Assembly: GCF_031954365.1 (NCBI RefSeq)
Contig: NZ_JAUSVZ010000006.1
DNA from: Brevibacillus aydinogluensis
Lineage (GTDB): Bacteria > Bacillota > Bacilli > Brevibacillales > Brevibacillaceae
Reading direction: 5' to 3' (one strand)
Length of the DNA stretch: 64,000 nucleotides
A program made the position numbers and the translations under genes. Shown one piece after another: positions 33,943 to 42,803 of the stretch; the first letter of the stretch is position 1; each line of letters starts with the position of its first letter. The notes under the pieces are model-generated. The model worked only from the letters and a program-made list of their open reading frames with translations. It ran no database searches and was not told the origin of the DNA.

Positions 33943-34581
33943 ATGGCTAACGAAGGAACTTCCACCCGCGACCAGATCCTCAACATGCTCAAAGTAAAAG
34001 GCTCGCTGTCCGTCAGCGATATGGCAGTCCAGCTGGGGATCACAGAGATGGCTGTGCGGCGTCATCTGAATACGCTGGAGCGGGACAATCTGATCAAATC
34101 GACGCTGGTACGCCAAGCGATGGGACGCCCGACCAATGTCTATTCGCTGTCGCAGGAGGCAGATGAGCTGTTTCCGCGCAACTACTCTCATCTGACGCTC
34201 GACTTTTTGCGCGATTTGGAAGCAATGGACGGAATCGGAAAGGTGGAAATGCTGTTCCGCCGCCGGGAAAACCGTCTGGAAGAAGCATACCGCAAGCAGA
34301 TCCAGCAGGAGTCCCTGGAAGAGCGTGTCGCCAAGCTGGCCGAACTGCAAAACGAAAAGGGCTATATGGTAGAGTGGGAAAAGGACGAACAAAACGGCTG
34401 CTACCGCATCCGCGAGTACAACTGTCCCATCTCCCAAGTGGCGCGCGAATTCAACCAGGCGTGCAACTGTGAGCTCTCCCTGTTCCGCCGTGTGCTGAAA
34501 GCCGACGTGGTACAGACTACCTGCATGGCCAAGGGCGGAGAAAAATGCGTGTTTGAGATCAAGGAAGCGAAGCAAGCCTAA
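33943..34581 (+). CDS. Winged-helix regulator with C-terminal cysteine cluster (SufR-like)
   Basis: A 212-residue regulator. The N-terminal HTH (residues ~5-70) reads GSLSVSDMAVQLGITEMAVRRHLNTLERDNLI. The C-terminal domain holds Cys residues in EYNCPISQVAREF, ACNCELS, TTCMAKGGEKC; the first two are separated by 12 residues, as in SufR-type Fe-S regulators. This suggests an Fe-S or other metal cofactor, but the later spacing does not fit the SufR pattern exactly, so I call it only SufR-like. ATG 33943 follows GGTGAT; GTG 33934 is an alternative. Confidence 0.75.
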   Translation: MANEGTSTRDQILNMLKVKGSLSVSDMAVQLGITEMAVRRHLNTLERDNLIKSTLVRQAMGRPTNVYSLSQEADELFPRNYSHLTLDFLRDLEAMDGIGKVEMLFRRRENRLEEAYRKQIQQESLEERVAKLAELQNEKGYMVEWEKDEQNGCYRIREYNCPISQVAREFNQACNCELSLFRRVLKADVVQTTCMAKGGEKCVFEIKEAKQA

Positions 34582-34599
34582 CAGAATGACAACGTGCGT

Positions 34600-34630
34600 A
34601 AATCCACTCGTCGCCGGGTGGATTTTGTTG
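34600..34630 (+). terminator. Intrinsic terminator before yutF
   Basis: AAATCCAC and GTGGATTT pair around a GC-rich loop, followed by TTGTTG. It ends the regulator transcript. Confidence 0.65.
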
Positions 34631-34654
34631 TGAACGGGGAAAGGATGGGGCAGC

Positions 34655-35434
34655 ATGAAGCAGTACAAGGGGTATTTGCTGGATTTGGACGGAACCATTT
34701 ATCGCGGCAGGGAGGCCATTCCGGGCGCTGCCCGGTTTGTCCAGCATTTGCGCAAACAGGGGATTCCGTACCTGTATCTGACCAACAATTCGTCCGCTTC
34801 GCCGGAGCAGGTGGCGGCGCGCTTGACCGGGCTGGGCATCGACGCGGAGCCGGAAGAGGTCTATACCTCTGCAATGGCGACCGCCCACTATCTCAAGGAG
34901 CAGGCCCCGGCAGGCACGCCGGTGTATGTGATCGGCGAAGAGGGACTGATTGCGCAGCTGAAAGCCAGCGGCTTTACAATCAGCGAGGAGCGTCCCCGGT
35001 ACGTGGTGGTGGGGATTGACCGTTCGTTTGATTACGCCAAATTGACGACAGCTGCCCGGGCGATCCGGCAAGGAGCCAACCTGATCGCCACCAACGCCGA
35101 TGCCGCTCTGCCGACCGAACAAGGCTTGTTTCCCGGCAATGGTTCATTGGTGGCAGCTGTCTCCACGGCGTCCGGAGTCAAGCCGGTAGTCGTCGGCAAA
35201 CCGGAGCGCATCATCGTTGACTACGCGCTGACGCGGTTGGGCACGAGCGCCGGGGAGACGCTGATCGTCGGGGACAACCTGGATACCGACATTGCCGCGG
35301 GTAACTGCTCGGGCATGGACAGCCTGCTGGTCTTGACCGGTTATTCCACGCGGGAGGACGTGGAGACGCATCCCTGCCGTCCCACGCACATCGCATCCGA
35401 TCTAGCCGATTGGCTCGGAAGAATCGGGGGGTAG
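34655..35434 (+). CDS. yutF: NagD-family HAD phosphatase (YutF-like)
   Basis: A 259-residue HAD-superfamily hydrolase with a C2 cap. The nucleophile motif is YLLDLDGTIYRG at residue ~7-18, motif II is YLTNNSS, the Lys motif is GKPERIIV and the last acidic motif is LIVGDNLDTDI. YutF relatives dephosphorylate small sugar or nucleotide phosphates in vitro. The 3' end overlaps convergent yutG by 33 bases. Confidence 0.9.
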   Translation: MKQYKGYLLDLDGTIYRGREAIPGAARFVQHLRKQGIPYLYLTNNSSASPEQVAARLTGLGIDAEPEEVYTSAMATAHYLKEQAPAGTPVYVIGEEGLIAQLKASGFTISEERPRYVVVGIDRSFDYAKLTTAARAIRQGANLIATNADAALPTEQGLFPGNGSLVAAVSTASGVKPVVVGKPERIIVDYALTRLGTSAGETLIVGDNLDTDIAAGNCSGMDSLLVLTGYSTREDVETHPCRPTHIASDLADWLGRIGG

Positions 35435-35944
35435 GCAGTTTTCCTCCGCTTGTTTCTGGCGGTGAGCGATGCGGCTGGACGCCGCCGCAGCTATGGCTCC
35501 GACCAGATCGTCCAGAAAAGTGTGGACGCCAAAGCGTTTGTCGTTTAGATCCTTTAGCTTGCCGTACTTGAGCTTGTCCACGTACCCGTAGTTGGTGAAT
35601 CCGATGCTGCCGTACAGGTTCACGACGGCAAACGCCAGCACCTCGTCCACGCCATAGAGCGGTTCATCCGAGGCGATAATCTCCTGAAGCGGAGGGATCA
35701 GTTTCTTTTCTTCGGCCAGCATGTCGAGCTGAATGCCGGTGAAAAGGGCGTTCTGTACTTCCCGCTTTTTCAGTACGGCTTGCACGCTTTCGCGGCACGT
35801 GTCCATGGAGAGGTTGGAAATGTAGTCTTTTTGCAGAAACATGACAATCTCGGCAATGTGGTCGATGTGGACGCCGCGCTGTTCCAGCAGCGAGACGACG
35901 GCGTCGTAACACGTGTAGCTGTTGAGCGGATTGTTGCCGTTCAC
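35402..35944 (-). CDS. yutG: Phosphatidylglycerophosphatase A-like protein (YutG)
   Basis: A 180-residue protein of the PgpA-like YutG family. Signature segments are the N-terminal YDAVVSLLEQRGVHIDHIAEIV, IIASDEPLYGVDEVLAFAVVNLYGSIGFTNYGYVDK and FGVHTFLDDLVGAIAAAA, where acidic residues sit as in PgpA active sites. It is much less hydrophobic than E. coli PgpA and may not act in the membrane. Its last 33 bases overlap yutF in antisense. Confidence 0.85.
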   Translation of the reverse strand: MNGNNPLNSYTCYDAVVSLLEQRGVHIDHIAEIVMFLQKDYISNLSMDTCRESVQAVLKKREVQNALFTGIQLDMLAEEKKLIPPLQEIIASDEPLYGVDEVLAFAVVNLYGSIGFTNYGYVDKLKYGKLKDLNDKRFGVHTFLDDLVGAIAAAASSRIAHRQKQAEENCLPPDSSEPIG

Positions 35945-36112
35945 CGCTGTCCTCCTCTCGCCACCGCTTTTTGGGAATCTGCCTGGGGCGCGTGCCGGTC
36001 AGGCAGGTGTGAGGGCATGTGCACGTCGGTAGTATCTGCAACGAGATAGGCACCTATCCCGCCTGCGTTACATACCATGCTCCATGAGAAGGTGTGTGGG
36101 GAGGTTGTTCTC

Positions 36113-37198
36113 ATGGAGTACAAAGCCTTGCTGGAAGAAGCGTACGGATTTTCCCTGCACGGCTGCCGATCAGCAGGGGCGGGAACCGTGCTGGAGACGG
36201 ATCAGGGGCTGTTTTACCTGTATACCGCGCCGGCGGGATTCAAATACAAAAGCAGGTTTATCGAGCGGGTGAAAAAACAACTGGCGCAGCAGCAGGAAGT
36301 GAACATGCTTACGCTGGTCAAGTCGAAAGAGGGATACCCGTACGTCATCAGCGACGATCAGATTTTCTACCTGTACCGTGGTGTGCGGGAAGGGGTTCCG
36401 GACGATCCGGCGTTTGCCGCAGGGCAGGCGCTTGCCCAGTTTCATCAGGCGACCCGTTCGTTCAAGAGCGACAAGCTGTTTTCGTCATCCTCCACGCTTG
36501 GGCGTTGGCCCGTCATGTGGCGGAAAAAACTGCGCGAGTACAATGGGTACCGGGAGGACATGGAGGAAGCGGACGGTGAGATCTTCCCGTTTGACGAGTA
36601 TCTTTTGACCAGTTACACCTATGTGAATCAGTTGGGGGAGACGGCGGTGCAGTACCTGTACCATGCCGGTTACGACAGCGTGGTGAAGGAAACAGCCCAC
36701 TGCGGCAAAGTAGCCTACCAAAATTTTGATGAGGGGTATATCCTGTGGAATGAAGACTACGTTCGCTATGTCTGCGGCGAATGGAACTGGGTGCTCGATA
36801 TGCGGGCGCGCGACATCGGCCAGTGGATCAAGGCGTCCGTGCGGCGAAACGGCTGGCAGGAAGACGTCGTGACTCATTTCCTGGACGGGTACAACAGCGT
36901 CTGCCCGCTGTTGGAATCCGAATACGCCGTGGTCTACGGCCTGATGCTGTACCCCGGGCGTTTTCTCAAACTGGTGGAGACGTATCGGTCATTGCCGTGG
37001 GAAGATAGGCAGGAAGTGGACGCCGCGGCGTGGAAAGAACTTTTGGAGGAAGAACTGATCAACATGGAAGAGGCGCTTCGCCGCTACCCGCAGACGATTG
37101 CGCAGCGATACGGGGCGCCGGTTCCGCACATTGACTGGTTGTGGAGGCCTGCTGATGACAAAACCGATGGTGTACGTGACGAGGCAAGTGGCGAATGA
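36113..37198 (+). CDS. yutH: Spore coat-associated kinase-like protein YutH
   Basis: A 361-residue protein of the CotS/YutH family, which has the aminoglycoside-phosphotransferase-like kinase fold. Visible features are FKYKSRFIERVKKQL, ALAQFHQATRSF and a C-terminal lobe with KVAYQNFDEGYILWNEDYVRYV, where the usual catalytic HGD loop is not well kept. In B. subtilis YutH is a coat protein. The ATG at 36113 follows GGGGAGG; ATG 36077 is upstream and less likely. The end overlaps the next gene by 44 bases. Confidence 0.85.
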   Translation: MEYKALLEEAYGFSLHGCRSAGAGTVLETDQGLFYLYTAPAGFKYKSRFIERVKKQLAQQQEVNMLTLVKSKEGYPYVISDDQIFYLYRGVREGVPDDPAFAAGQALAQFHQATRSFKSDKLFSSSSTLGRWPVMWRKKLREYNGYREDMEEADGEIFPFDEYLLTSYTYVNQLGETAVQYLYHAGYDSVVKETAHCGKVAYQNFDEGYILWNEDYVRYVCGEWNWVLDMRARDIGQWIKASVRRNGWQEDVVTHFLDGYNSVCPLLESEYAVVYGLMLYPGRFLKLVETYRSLPWEDRQEVDAAAWKELLEEELINMEEALRRYPQTIAQRYGAPVPHIDWLWRPADDKTDGVRDEASGE

Positions 37199-38114
37199 AG
37201 CCATTGCCATGCTGGAGGCGGTGGCGGACGTGGAAGTGTGGGCGGAGGATCGTCCCATCCCCCGAGACGTGCTGCTGCAAAAGGCGGAAGAAGCCAGCGC
37301 TCTCTTGACCATGCTGACGGAACGGATTGACGAGGAACTGCTGATGCGGGCAAAACGGCTGCGGATCGTCGCCAACATGGCCGTCGGCTACGACAATATC
37401 GACGTGGCGGCGGCCAAACGACATGGCGTCATCGTGACCAACACGCCGGACGTGTTGACGGAGGCGACCGCCGATTTGGCCTTTGCCCTGCTGATGGCGG
37501 CGGGCCGACGGCTGGTGGAGGCCAACCGCTTTTTGTTGGCCGGCGGGTGGACATCCTGGAACCCGCACCTGATGGTCGGGCAAAACATCTACGGAGCGAC
37601 GCTCGGCATCGTCGGCATGGGCCGCATCGGACAGGCAGTAGCCCGGCGGGCGGCGGGTTTTGGCATGCGGATTCTCTATCACAACCGCAGCCGCCGTCCG
37701 GATGCGGAGCGAACGACAGGTGCGCAGTATGCGCCATTTGACGAACTGCTCCGGGAATCGGACTACGTCGTGCTGCTGACGCCGCTGACGGAGGAGACGC
37801 GGAATCTGATGGGCGAGCGGGAGTTCTCCCTGATGAAACCGACCGCAGTGTTTGTCAACGTGTCGCGTGGCGGCACGGTGGACGAGGCGGCACTCTACCG
37901 GGCTCTCGTCGACAAACAAATCTGGGCGGCCGGTCTGGACGTGTTCCAGCAGGAGCCCGTGCCGCTTGACAACCCGCTTTTGTCGCTGCCCAACGTCGTG
38001 GCCCTGCCGCATATTGGCAGCGCAACATATCAGACGCGGCTGGAAATGGCTCGGCTGGCTGCGGCCAACATCGCCGCCGTGCTGAGCGGAGAGGAGCCTG
38101 TAACCCCCGTATGA
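37155..38114 (+). CDS. D-2-hydroxyacid dehydrogenase (glyoxylate/hydroxypyruvate reductase type)
   Basis: A 319-residue NAD(P)-dependent D-isomer dehydrogenase. Cofactor motif is GIVGMGRIGQAVARRAAGFG; catalytic residues are the Arg in NVSRGGTVDE, Glu in LDVFQQEPVP and His in LPHIGSATYQTR. The pattern is closest to glyoxylate reductase or glycerate dehydrogenase. It begins inside yutH and its stop overlaps the hydrolase start as ATGA. Confidence 0.9.
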   Translation: MTKPMVYVTRQVANEAIAMLEAVADVEVWAEDRPIPRDVLLQKAEEASALLTMLTERIDEELLMRAKRLRIVANMAVGYDNIDVAAAKRHGVIVTNTPDVLTEATADLAFALLMAAGRRLVEANRFLLAGGWTSWNPHLMVGQNIYGATLGIVGMGRIGQAVARRAAGFGMRILYHNRSRRPDAERTTGAQYAPFDELLRESDYVVLLTPLTEETRNLMGEREFSLMKPTAVFVNVSRGGTVDEAALYRALVDKQIWAAGLDVFQQEPVPLDNPLLSLPNVVALPHIGSATYQTRLEMARLAAANIAAVLSGEEPVTPV

Positions 38115-39028
38115 ACTGGATGATTGCGACGGTGACCGGTCTGGTGCTGGCAGCGGCATGCACGGCCGCCGTGTCGCTGTACGTAGCCTGGAAATTGACG
38201 CACCCGCCCCGCAAGCCGGTGGACATGGAGCCGTCCCGCTTCGGCATCGGCCATGTGGAATCTGTCACCTTTCCCAGCCGGGAGGACGGCATCACGTTGA
38301 GCGGCTGGTACATCGCGGCGGAAGCCAATGGACACGACAGCAACGGCTGCACGCTCGTCTTTGCCCACGGTTACGGGCAAAACCGGCTGGAACCGCATCT
38401 GCCTGCCCTGGCTTTGGCCGCCCGGCTGCTGGCTGCCGGATACGACGTGCTGATGTTTGACTTTCGCAATGCGGGAGAGTCAACTCCTGCCCTGACGACG
38501 ATCGGTCTTCGCGAGCAGCAGGACCTGCGGGGGGCGATCGATTACGTGGAACAAAGGCGTCCCGGGCAAAAGATCGGTCTGATCGGGTTTTCCATGGGGG
38601 CAGCCACTTCGCTTCTGGTCGGCTGCACAGACGAGCGTGTGCAGGCCGTGGTGGCCGACTCGCCGTTTTATTCGCTGCGCGAGTATTTGCAGGAAAACCT
38701 GCCGCACTGGACAGGGTTGCCACGGGTACCGTTCAACTGGTTGATTCTGACGCTCAGTCCAATCATGCTCCGGGCCAATCCGTCGGAGGTCAGGCCGTAC
38801 ATGGCAGTGAAGCGGGCCAACAAGCCGATCCTGTTCATTCACGGCACCGGCGATGAAACCGTGCCGTGCAGCAATAGCAAACAGCTTCGGAAGCTCGCCG
38901 CTCACCCGGATTCCGCGCTTTGGCTGGTGCCGCAGGCGGGCCATGTGCGCAGCTTCGCCATGATGCCGGACGAGTACATAAAGCGAGTGACCGCTTTTTT
39001 CCGCAAGGCGCTGCTGCTGAAAAAGTAA
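38111..39028 (+). CDS. Membrane-anchored alpha/beta hydrolase
   Basis: A 305-residue serine hydrolase with an N-terminal membrane helix (residues ~3-25). The fold shows an oxyanion-region LVFAHGYGQNR, nucleophile elbow IGFSMGAATS (Ser near residue 161), acid in IHGTGDETVP and His in PQAGHVRSF. It resembles the YqkD/YfhR-type group. Substrate unknown. It is coupled to the dehydrogenase gene and ends at a bidirectional terminator. Confidence 0.88.
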   Translation: MNWMIATVTGLVLAAACTAAVSLYVAWKLTHPPRKPVDMEPSRFGIGHVESVTFPSREDGITLSGWYIAAEANGHDSNGCTLVFAHGYGQNRLEPHLPALALAARLLAAGYDVLMFDFRNAGESTPALTTIGLREQQDLRGAIDYVEQRRPGQKIGLIGFSMGAATSLLVGCTDERVQAVVADSPFYSLREYLQENLPHWTGLPRVPFNWLILTLSPIMLRANPSEVRPYMAVKRANKPILFIHGTGDETVPCSNSKQLRKLAAHPDSALWLVPQAGHVRSFAMMPDEYIKRVTAFFRKALLLKK

Positions 39029-39065
39029 AAAGCCCTTGCCGGCCGTAAAACCGGTAAGGGCTTTT
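39027..39065. terminator. Bidirectional terminator between hydrolase and yutI
   Basis: AAAAGCCCTTGCCGG pairs with CCGGTAAGGGCTTTT, with A run on the left and T run on the right, so it works for both convergent genes. Confidence 0.9.
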
Positions 39066-39071
39066 GCTCGA

Positions 39072-39299
39072 TTAGAATACTTGTTGTACTTCTTTGATTC
39101 CCGGCACTTCTTCCAGCAGTGCGCGCTCGATCCCTGCCTTCAGCGTGATCGTGGAAGAAGGGCAGCTTCCGCATGCACCCATCAGGCGCAGTTTCACAAC
39201 GCCGTCCTCTACGTCGACGAGCTGTACGTCGCCGCCGTCGCGCTGCAGGTACGGACGCAGTTTGTCAAGGACTTCCTGTACTTGATCGAACATGTCCAT
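39072..39299 (-). CDS. yutI: NifU-like Fe-S scaffold (YutI)
   Basis: A 75-residue NifU C-terminal-domain protein. The cluster-binding motif is LMGACGSCPSST; RPYLQRDGGDVQLV is the typical N-terminal signature. It can carry and pass on Fe-S clusters. AAAGGAG precedes ATG 39299. An upstream in-frame extension to 39419 has no SD and is rejected. Confidence 0.93.
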   Translation of the reverse strand: MDMFDQVQEVLDKLRPYLQRDGGDVQLVDVEDGVVKLRLMGACGSCPSSTITLKAGIERALLEEVPGIKEVQQVF

Positions 39300-39440
39300 G
39301 GGAATTTCACTCCTTTCCAACCTCCCTCTATTATACTCCCCTGGAGCCGATAAATCCATGACCGATGCGCCCGAAGCGGCACTTTGCCGCGGATCGTGAA
39401 CCCGGGCGGCGTGCCGCATGGACTTTTTCGCTTGGCCTCA

Positions 39441-39449
39441 TGTTATAAT
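39441..39449 (+). promoter_or_regulatory. Extended -10 promoter of mccA-mccB
   Basis: TGTTATAAT combines the TGn extension with a perfect -10. It lies 41 bases before the mccA GTG. No clear -35, which an extended -10 can tolerate. No S-box or T-box was found in the leader. Confidence 0.6.
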
Positions 39450-39489
39450 AGAGGAGCGAAAAGGAACAAGAAGATAAGGGGTCGGTGTC

Positions 39490-40413
39490 GTGAACGTATA
39501 CCGTAACGTGAAGGAACTGATCGGCAACACGCCGATTGTCGAACTGACACAGTTTGATCTGCCGGAAGGCGTTCGACTGTTTGCGAAACTGGAGTATTTC
39601 AACCCGGGCGGCAGCGTCAAGGACCGCTTGGGACTGGAACTGATCCGCGCCGCCGAAGAGAGTGGGCAGCTGAAGCCGGGCGGTACGATTATCGAGCCGA
39701 CGGCCGGCAACACGGGAATCGGGCTGGCGCTGGCAGCGATCGGTACCGGCTATCGCGTAATCTTCTGCGTGCCGGCCAAGTTTTCCGAAGAAAAGCAGGA
39801 ACTGATGCGCGCACTGGGTGCGGAAGTGGTGAATACGCCGACCGAACTGGGCATGAAAGGAGCGATCGCCAAAGCACAGGAACTGGCGGCATCCATTCCC
39901 GGCGCATTCGTACCCCAACAGTTTGCCAATCCGGCCAACCCGGCAGCTCATTACAAAACGACGGGACCGGAAATCTGGAAACAAATGGATGGGAAAGTGG
40001 ATGTGTTTGTGGCGGGGGCTGGATCTGGCGGCACCTTCATGGGGGTAGCCCGCTACCTGAAAGAACAAAAGCCGTCCATCAAAACCGTCATTGTCGAACC
40101 GGAAGGCTCCATTTTGAACGGCGGCGAACCCGGTCCGCACAAGACGGAAGGAATCGGGATGGAGTTTTTGCCGCCGTTTATGGACACGAGCTACTTTGAC
40201 GCCATCCACACCATCCTGGATGTGGACGCTTTTGAGATGGTCAAACAGTTGGCCGCCAAAGAGGGACTGCTGGTGGGCAGTTCGGCGGGTGCGGCGATGG
40301 CGGCTGCACTGCGGGAAGCGCGGGAAGCCAAGCCGGGAACCAACATCGTCACCTTGTTTGCCGACGGCAGCGAGCGTTATCTGAGCAAAAAAATCTACCA
40401 AGGAGGAGTATAA
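39490..40413 (+). CDS. mccA: O-acetylserine-dependent cystathionine beta-synthase (MccA) / cysteine synthase family
   Basis: A 307-residue PLP enzyme of the cysteine synthase family. The PLP lysine lies in NPGGSVKDRLGLELI (residue ~42), and TAGNTGIG and GSGGTFMGVARYLK bind the cofactor and substrate. Because the next gene is a cystathionine lyase-like enzyme, the pair corresponds to B. subtilis mccA-mccB (yrhA-yrhB), which convert homocysteine to cysteine. A plain cysteine synthase remains possible. The GTG start follows TAAGGGG. Confidence 0.85.
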   Translation: MNVYRNVKELIGNTPIVELTQFDLPEGVRLFAKLEYFNPGGSVKDRLGLELIRAAEESGQLKPGGTIIEPTAGNTGIGLALAAIGTGYRVIFCVPAKFSEEKQELMRALGAEVVNTPTELGMKGAIAKAQELAASIPGAFVPQQFANPANPAAHYKTTGPEIWKQMDGKVDVFVAGAGSGGTFMGVARYLKEQKPSIKTVIVEPEGSILNGGEPGPHKTEGIGMEFLPPFMDTSYFDAIHTILDVDAFEMVKQLAAKEGLLVGSSAGAAMAAALREAREAKPGTNIVTLFADGSERYLSKKIYQGGV

Positions 40414-40414
40414 G

Positions 40415-41548
40415 ATGCGGATCAAAACACGCCTGATCCACGGAGGAATTGAGGGAGATCCCCATACGGGAGCCGTTTCCGTTCCGATTTATCAAGTCAG
40501 CACATACAAGCAGGAAGCAGTCGGCAAGCACAAGGGCTATGAGTACTCCCGCACGGGCAACCCGACTCGCCACGCGCTGGAAACCTACATCGCGGAGCTG
40601 GAAGGCGGGGCGCGCGGCCTGGCATTTGGCTCCGGCATGGCCGCTCTGTCCACGGTACTCTCCCTGTTCTCCAAAGGAGATCATCTGGTGGTGGGCGACG
40701 ACGTATACGGCGGCACGTACCGGGTGATTACCCGCGTCTTTTCCCGCCTGGGACTGGATGCCACCTACGTGGATACGAGCAATACGGCTGCAGTGGAAGC
40801 GGCCATTCGCCCGGAAACCAAGGCGATCATCATGGAAACACCGACCAACCCGCTGTTAAAAGTAAGCGACATTGCCGCTCTGTCGGCGATCGCCAAAGCG
40901 AACAACATCCTGCTGCTGGTGGACAACACGTTCATGACCCCGTACTGGCAAAATCCGCTTGAACTGGGCGCCGACATCGTCTACCACAGCGCCACCAAGT
41001 ACCTGGGCGGACACAGTGACGTGGTGGCCGGCCTGGTCGTGGCCAAAGACGCCAAGGTGGGCGAAGAGCTGCACTTCCTGCAAAACGCGATCGGCGGCAT
41101 CCTCGGGCCGCAGGATTCCTGGCTGCTGCTGCGCGGGATGAAGACGCTGGGCGTACGCATGGAAGAGCACGAGCAAAACGCGCGGACACTGGCCAACTGG
41201 CTGGCCGAGCGGAACGACATCAAACGCGTCATCTACCCCGGCCTGCCCAGCCACCCCAACCACGAGCTGGCGAAAAAGCAGGCGCGCGGCTTCGGCGGCA
41301 TGATCTCCTTTGACGTCGGAAGCGCCGAACGAGCAGACGAAGTGCTCGCCAAGGTGAAATACTTTACGCTGGCGGAATCGCTGGGGGCGGTGGAAAGCCT
41401 GATCAGCGTCCCGGCCCGCATGACCCACGCCTCCATTCCGGCCGAGCGGCGGGCGCAATTGGGCATCACGGACGGTTTGATCCGCATTTCAGTAGGGATT
41501 GAAGACGTACAGGATTTGATTGACGACCTGGAACAAGCTCTTTCCTAA
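40415..41548 (+). CDS. mccB: Cystathionine gamma-lyase/homocysteine gamma-lyase (MccB)
   Basis: A 377-residue PLP enzyme of the Cys/Met metabolism family. The PLP lysine is in YHSATKYLGGHSDVVAGLV (residue ~195); YEYSRTGNPTR and FGSGMAALSTVL bind PLP. The C-terminal region EHEQNARTLANWLA and SLGAVESLISVPA is typical. Only one base separates it from mccA, and AGGAGG precedes the ATG. The pair completes reverse transsulfuration; luxS and mtnN, present in the B. subtilis operon, are absent here. Confidence 0.9.
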   Translation: MRIKTRLIHGGIEGDPHTGAVSVPIYQVSTYKQEAVGKHKGYEYSRTGNPTRHALETYIAELEGGARGLAFGSGMAALSTVLSLFSKGDHLVVGDDVYGGTYRVITRVFSRLGLDATYVDTSNTAAVEAAIRPETKAIIMETPTNPLLKVSDIAALSAIAKANNILLLVDNTFMTPYWQNPLELGADIVYHSATKYLGGHSDVVAGLVVAKDAKVGEELHFLQNAIGGILGPQDSWLLLRGMKTLGVRMEEHEQNARTLANWLAERNDIKRVIYPGLPSHPNHELAKKQARGFGGMISFDVGSAERADEVLAKVKYFTLAESLGAVESLISVPARMTHASIPAERRAQLGITDGLIRISVGIEDVQDLIDDLEQALS

Positions 41549-41582
41549 AGACACAGGAAAGATCAGCAGGGGGGCATGGCAA

Positions 41583-41909
41583 ATGAGCGTGGAAATCAAG
41601 GTCTACGGTACCGAGCAGTTGTGTGCGAGCTGTGTCAACCTGCCGTCGGCCAAGGAGACGGCCGAATGGCTGCAGGCGGCTATCTCACGCAAATACGGAA
41701 ACGACAGCGTCCGAATCGTCTACAAGGACTTTCAACAACCCGAGACAGAAGATGACAAAAGCTGGGCTAAACGGATTGTGGAAGAAGATTTGTGGTATCC
41801 GCTTGTCGTAATTTCCGGGGAAATTGTCGGTGAGGGAAATCCGAAACTGAAAGATATATACGCCAAGTTGGATGAGCTGGGGGTACCCCCGCTCGACGAG
41901 GCAAAGTAA
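41583..41909 (+). CDS. yuzD: YuzD-family thioredoxin-like protein (DUF1462)
   Basis: A 108-residue protein with a CxxC-like CASCVNLPSAKETAEWL near the N-terminus, YKDFQQPE in the middle and LVVISGEIVGEGNPKLKDIY near the end, matching YuzD. The thioredoxin-like fold and placement next to YutI and YutJ suggest a redox or Fe-S role, which is not proven. I chose ATG 41583, 8 bases after a GGGGGG SD; the frame continues upstream into mccB but without a start site. Confidence 0.88.
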   Translation: MSVEIKVYGTEQLCASCVNLPSAKETAEWLQAAISRKYGNDSVRIVYKDFQQPETEDDKSWAKRIVEEDLWYPLVVISGEIVGEGNPKLKDIYAKLDELGVPPLDEAK

Positions 41910-41910
41910 G

Positions 41911-41938
41911 AACGGGCGGGAGAAATCCCGCTCGTTTT
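41911..41938 (+). terminator. Intrinsic terminator after yuzD
   Basis: AACGGGCGGGA pairs with TCCCGCTCGTT around GAAA, followed by TT and CG. It closes the mccA-mccB-yuzD stretch. The 210 bases that follow, up to the next gene, hold only an AT-rich region. Confidence 0.8.
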
Positions 41939-42149
41939 CGTTTGTATGCGGGGTGTCGCACGGAAGAAGCAAGATACTGGCATAATCCTTGTCGCCACCT
42001 ATTGCAGGTGTCGGCTTCATTGCAAATGAACGAGATTATTTTTGTAATTTTCTAAAATTATACTTCTGCCTCCCAGGACGTGAGTTCTACCTGTCCCACC
42101 CGATTCATATACATCCAGAGGAAAAACCGGAATCGAGGAGGGGCCCTGC

Positions 42150-42491
42150 ATGGAACAGCAGTTGGCTCGCTATTACGAGCTGAAAGAAACACAAAAGAAA
42201 ATCGAGGAAGAGCTGAACGACCTGAGGCAGAAACTGTTGGCAGAATATGCGGATAGCGGAGGCGCCGAAGCAGGGGCGTACAAGCTGACCATCCACTATC
42301 AGGAGCGGCGGGAGTACTACGATGAGCGGGTTTACAACGCTCTGCCCGATCCATCGCTGTGGCGGCTGATGTCCCGGGCGGACGCCGGAAAAATCGCCAG
42401 TCTGCTCAAGCTGAACGTGATTCACGACGGCATCCTGGAGGGAACTTACGAGCTAAAGAAGATTCCTGTCCTGCGCGTGCAAAAGCAGTAA
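42150..42491 (+). CDS. Hypothetical coiled-coil protein
   Basis: A 113-residue protein with a good GAGGAGG SD. Residues 1-35 form a charged coiled coil; the rest is mixed (ERREYYDERVYNALPD, GILEGTYELKKIPVLRVQ). I do not recognise the family, though the layout resembles small Gp157-like phage proteins or host proteins of unknown role. It ends at the first of three nearly identical terminators in this region and marks the left edge of the island. Confidence 0.65.
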   Translation: MEQQLARYYELKETQKKIEEELNDLRQKLLAEYADSGGAEAGAYKLTIHYQERREYYDERVYNALPDPSLWRLMSRADAGKIASLLKLNVIHDGILEGTYELKKIPVLRVQKQ

Positions 42492-42504
42492 CGGCATTTA
42501 AGGG

Positions 42505-42539
42505 AAAAGCCTTTCGGCGACGAACCGAAAGGCTTTTTT
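42505..42539 (+). terminator. Terminator type A, copy 1
   Basis: AAAAGCCTTTCGG pairs with CCGAAAGGCTTTTTT around CGACGAA. The same hairpin, loop included, recurs at 45667-45702 and, with one loop change, at 43986-44017. The 264-base gap that follows (42540-42803) is strongly AT-rich with no gene apparent except promoter-like A/T runs. Confidence 0.9.
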
Positions 42540-42803
42540 CAATTTATAAATAAACATAATAATCAAAATATTAAATGAATTTCGCGGAATTTAGTCAGAT
42601 GAATAATCTATGAGTACTAAAAAAAGACGACTTTCTTAATTGTATGGATGTCTAAAGTCTGTATTTCACTTTGAGGAATTAATGTTTTTTAGTAAAATGT
42701 TCATATTAAAAAAATAGGATAGATTGGTAAAATAAGTTATGGAAAGAGTTGTAAATTAACTGATTAACATCGTATCAAAAATCTATTGAAAGGGAGGAGA
42801 ACC

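Noticed and set aside
33415..34581. yutE and the next regulator as a HepT-type toxin-antitoxin pair
   Set aside because: The second protein is a winged-helix regulator and not an MntA nucleotidyltransferase, it has its own promoter, and yutE lacks the catalytic His.
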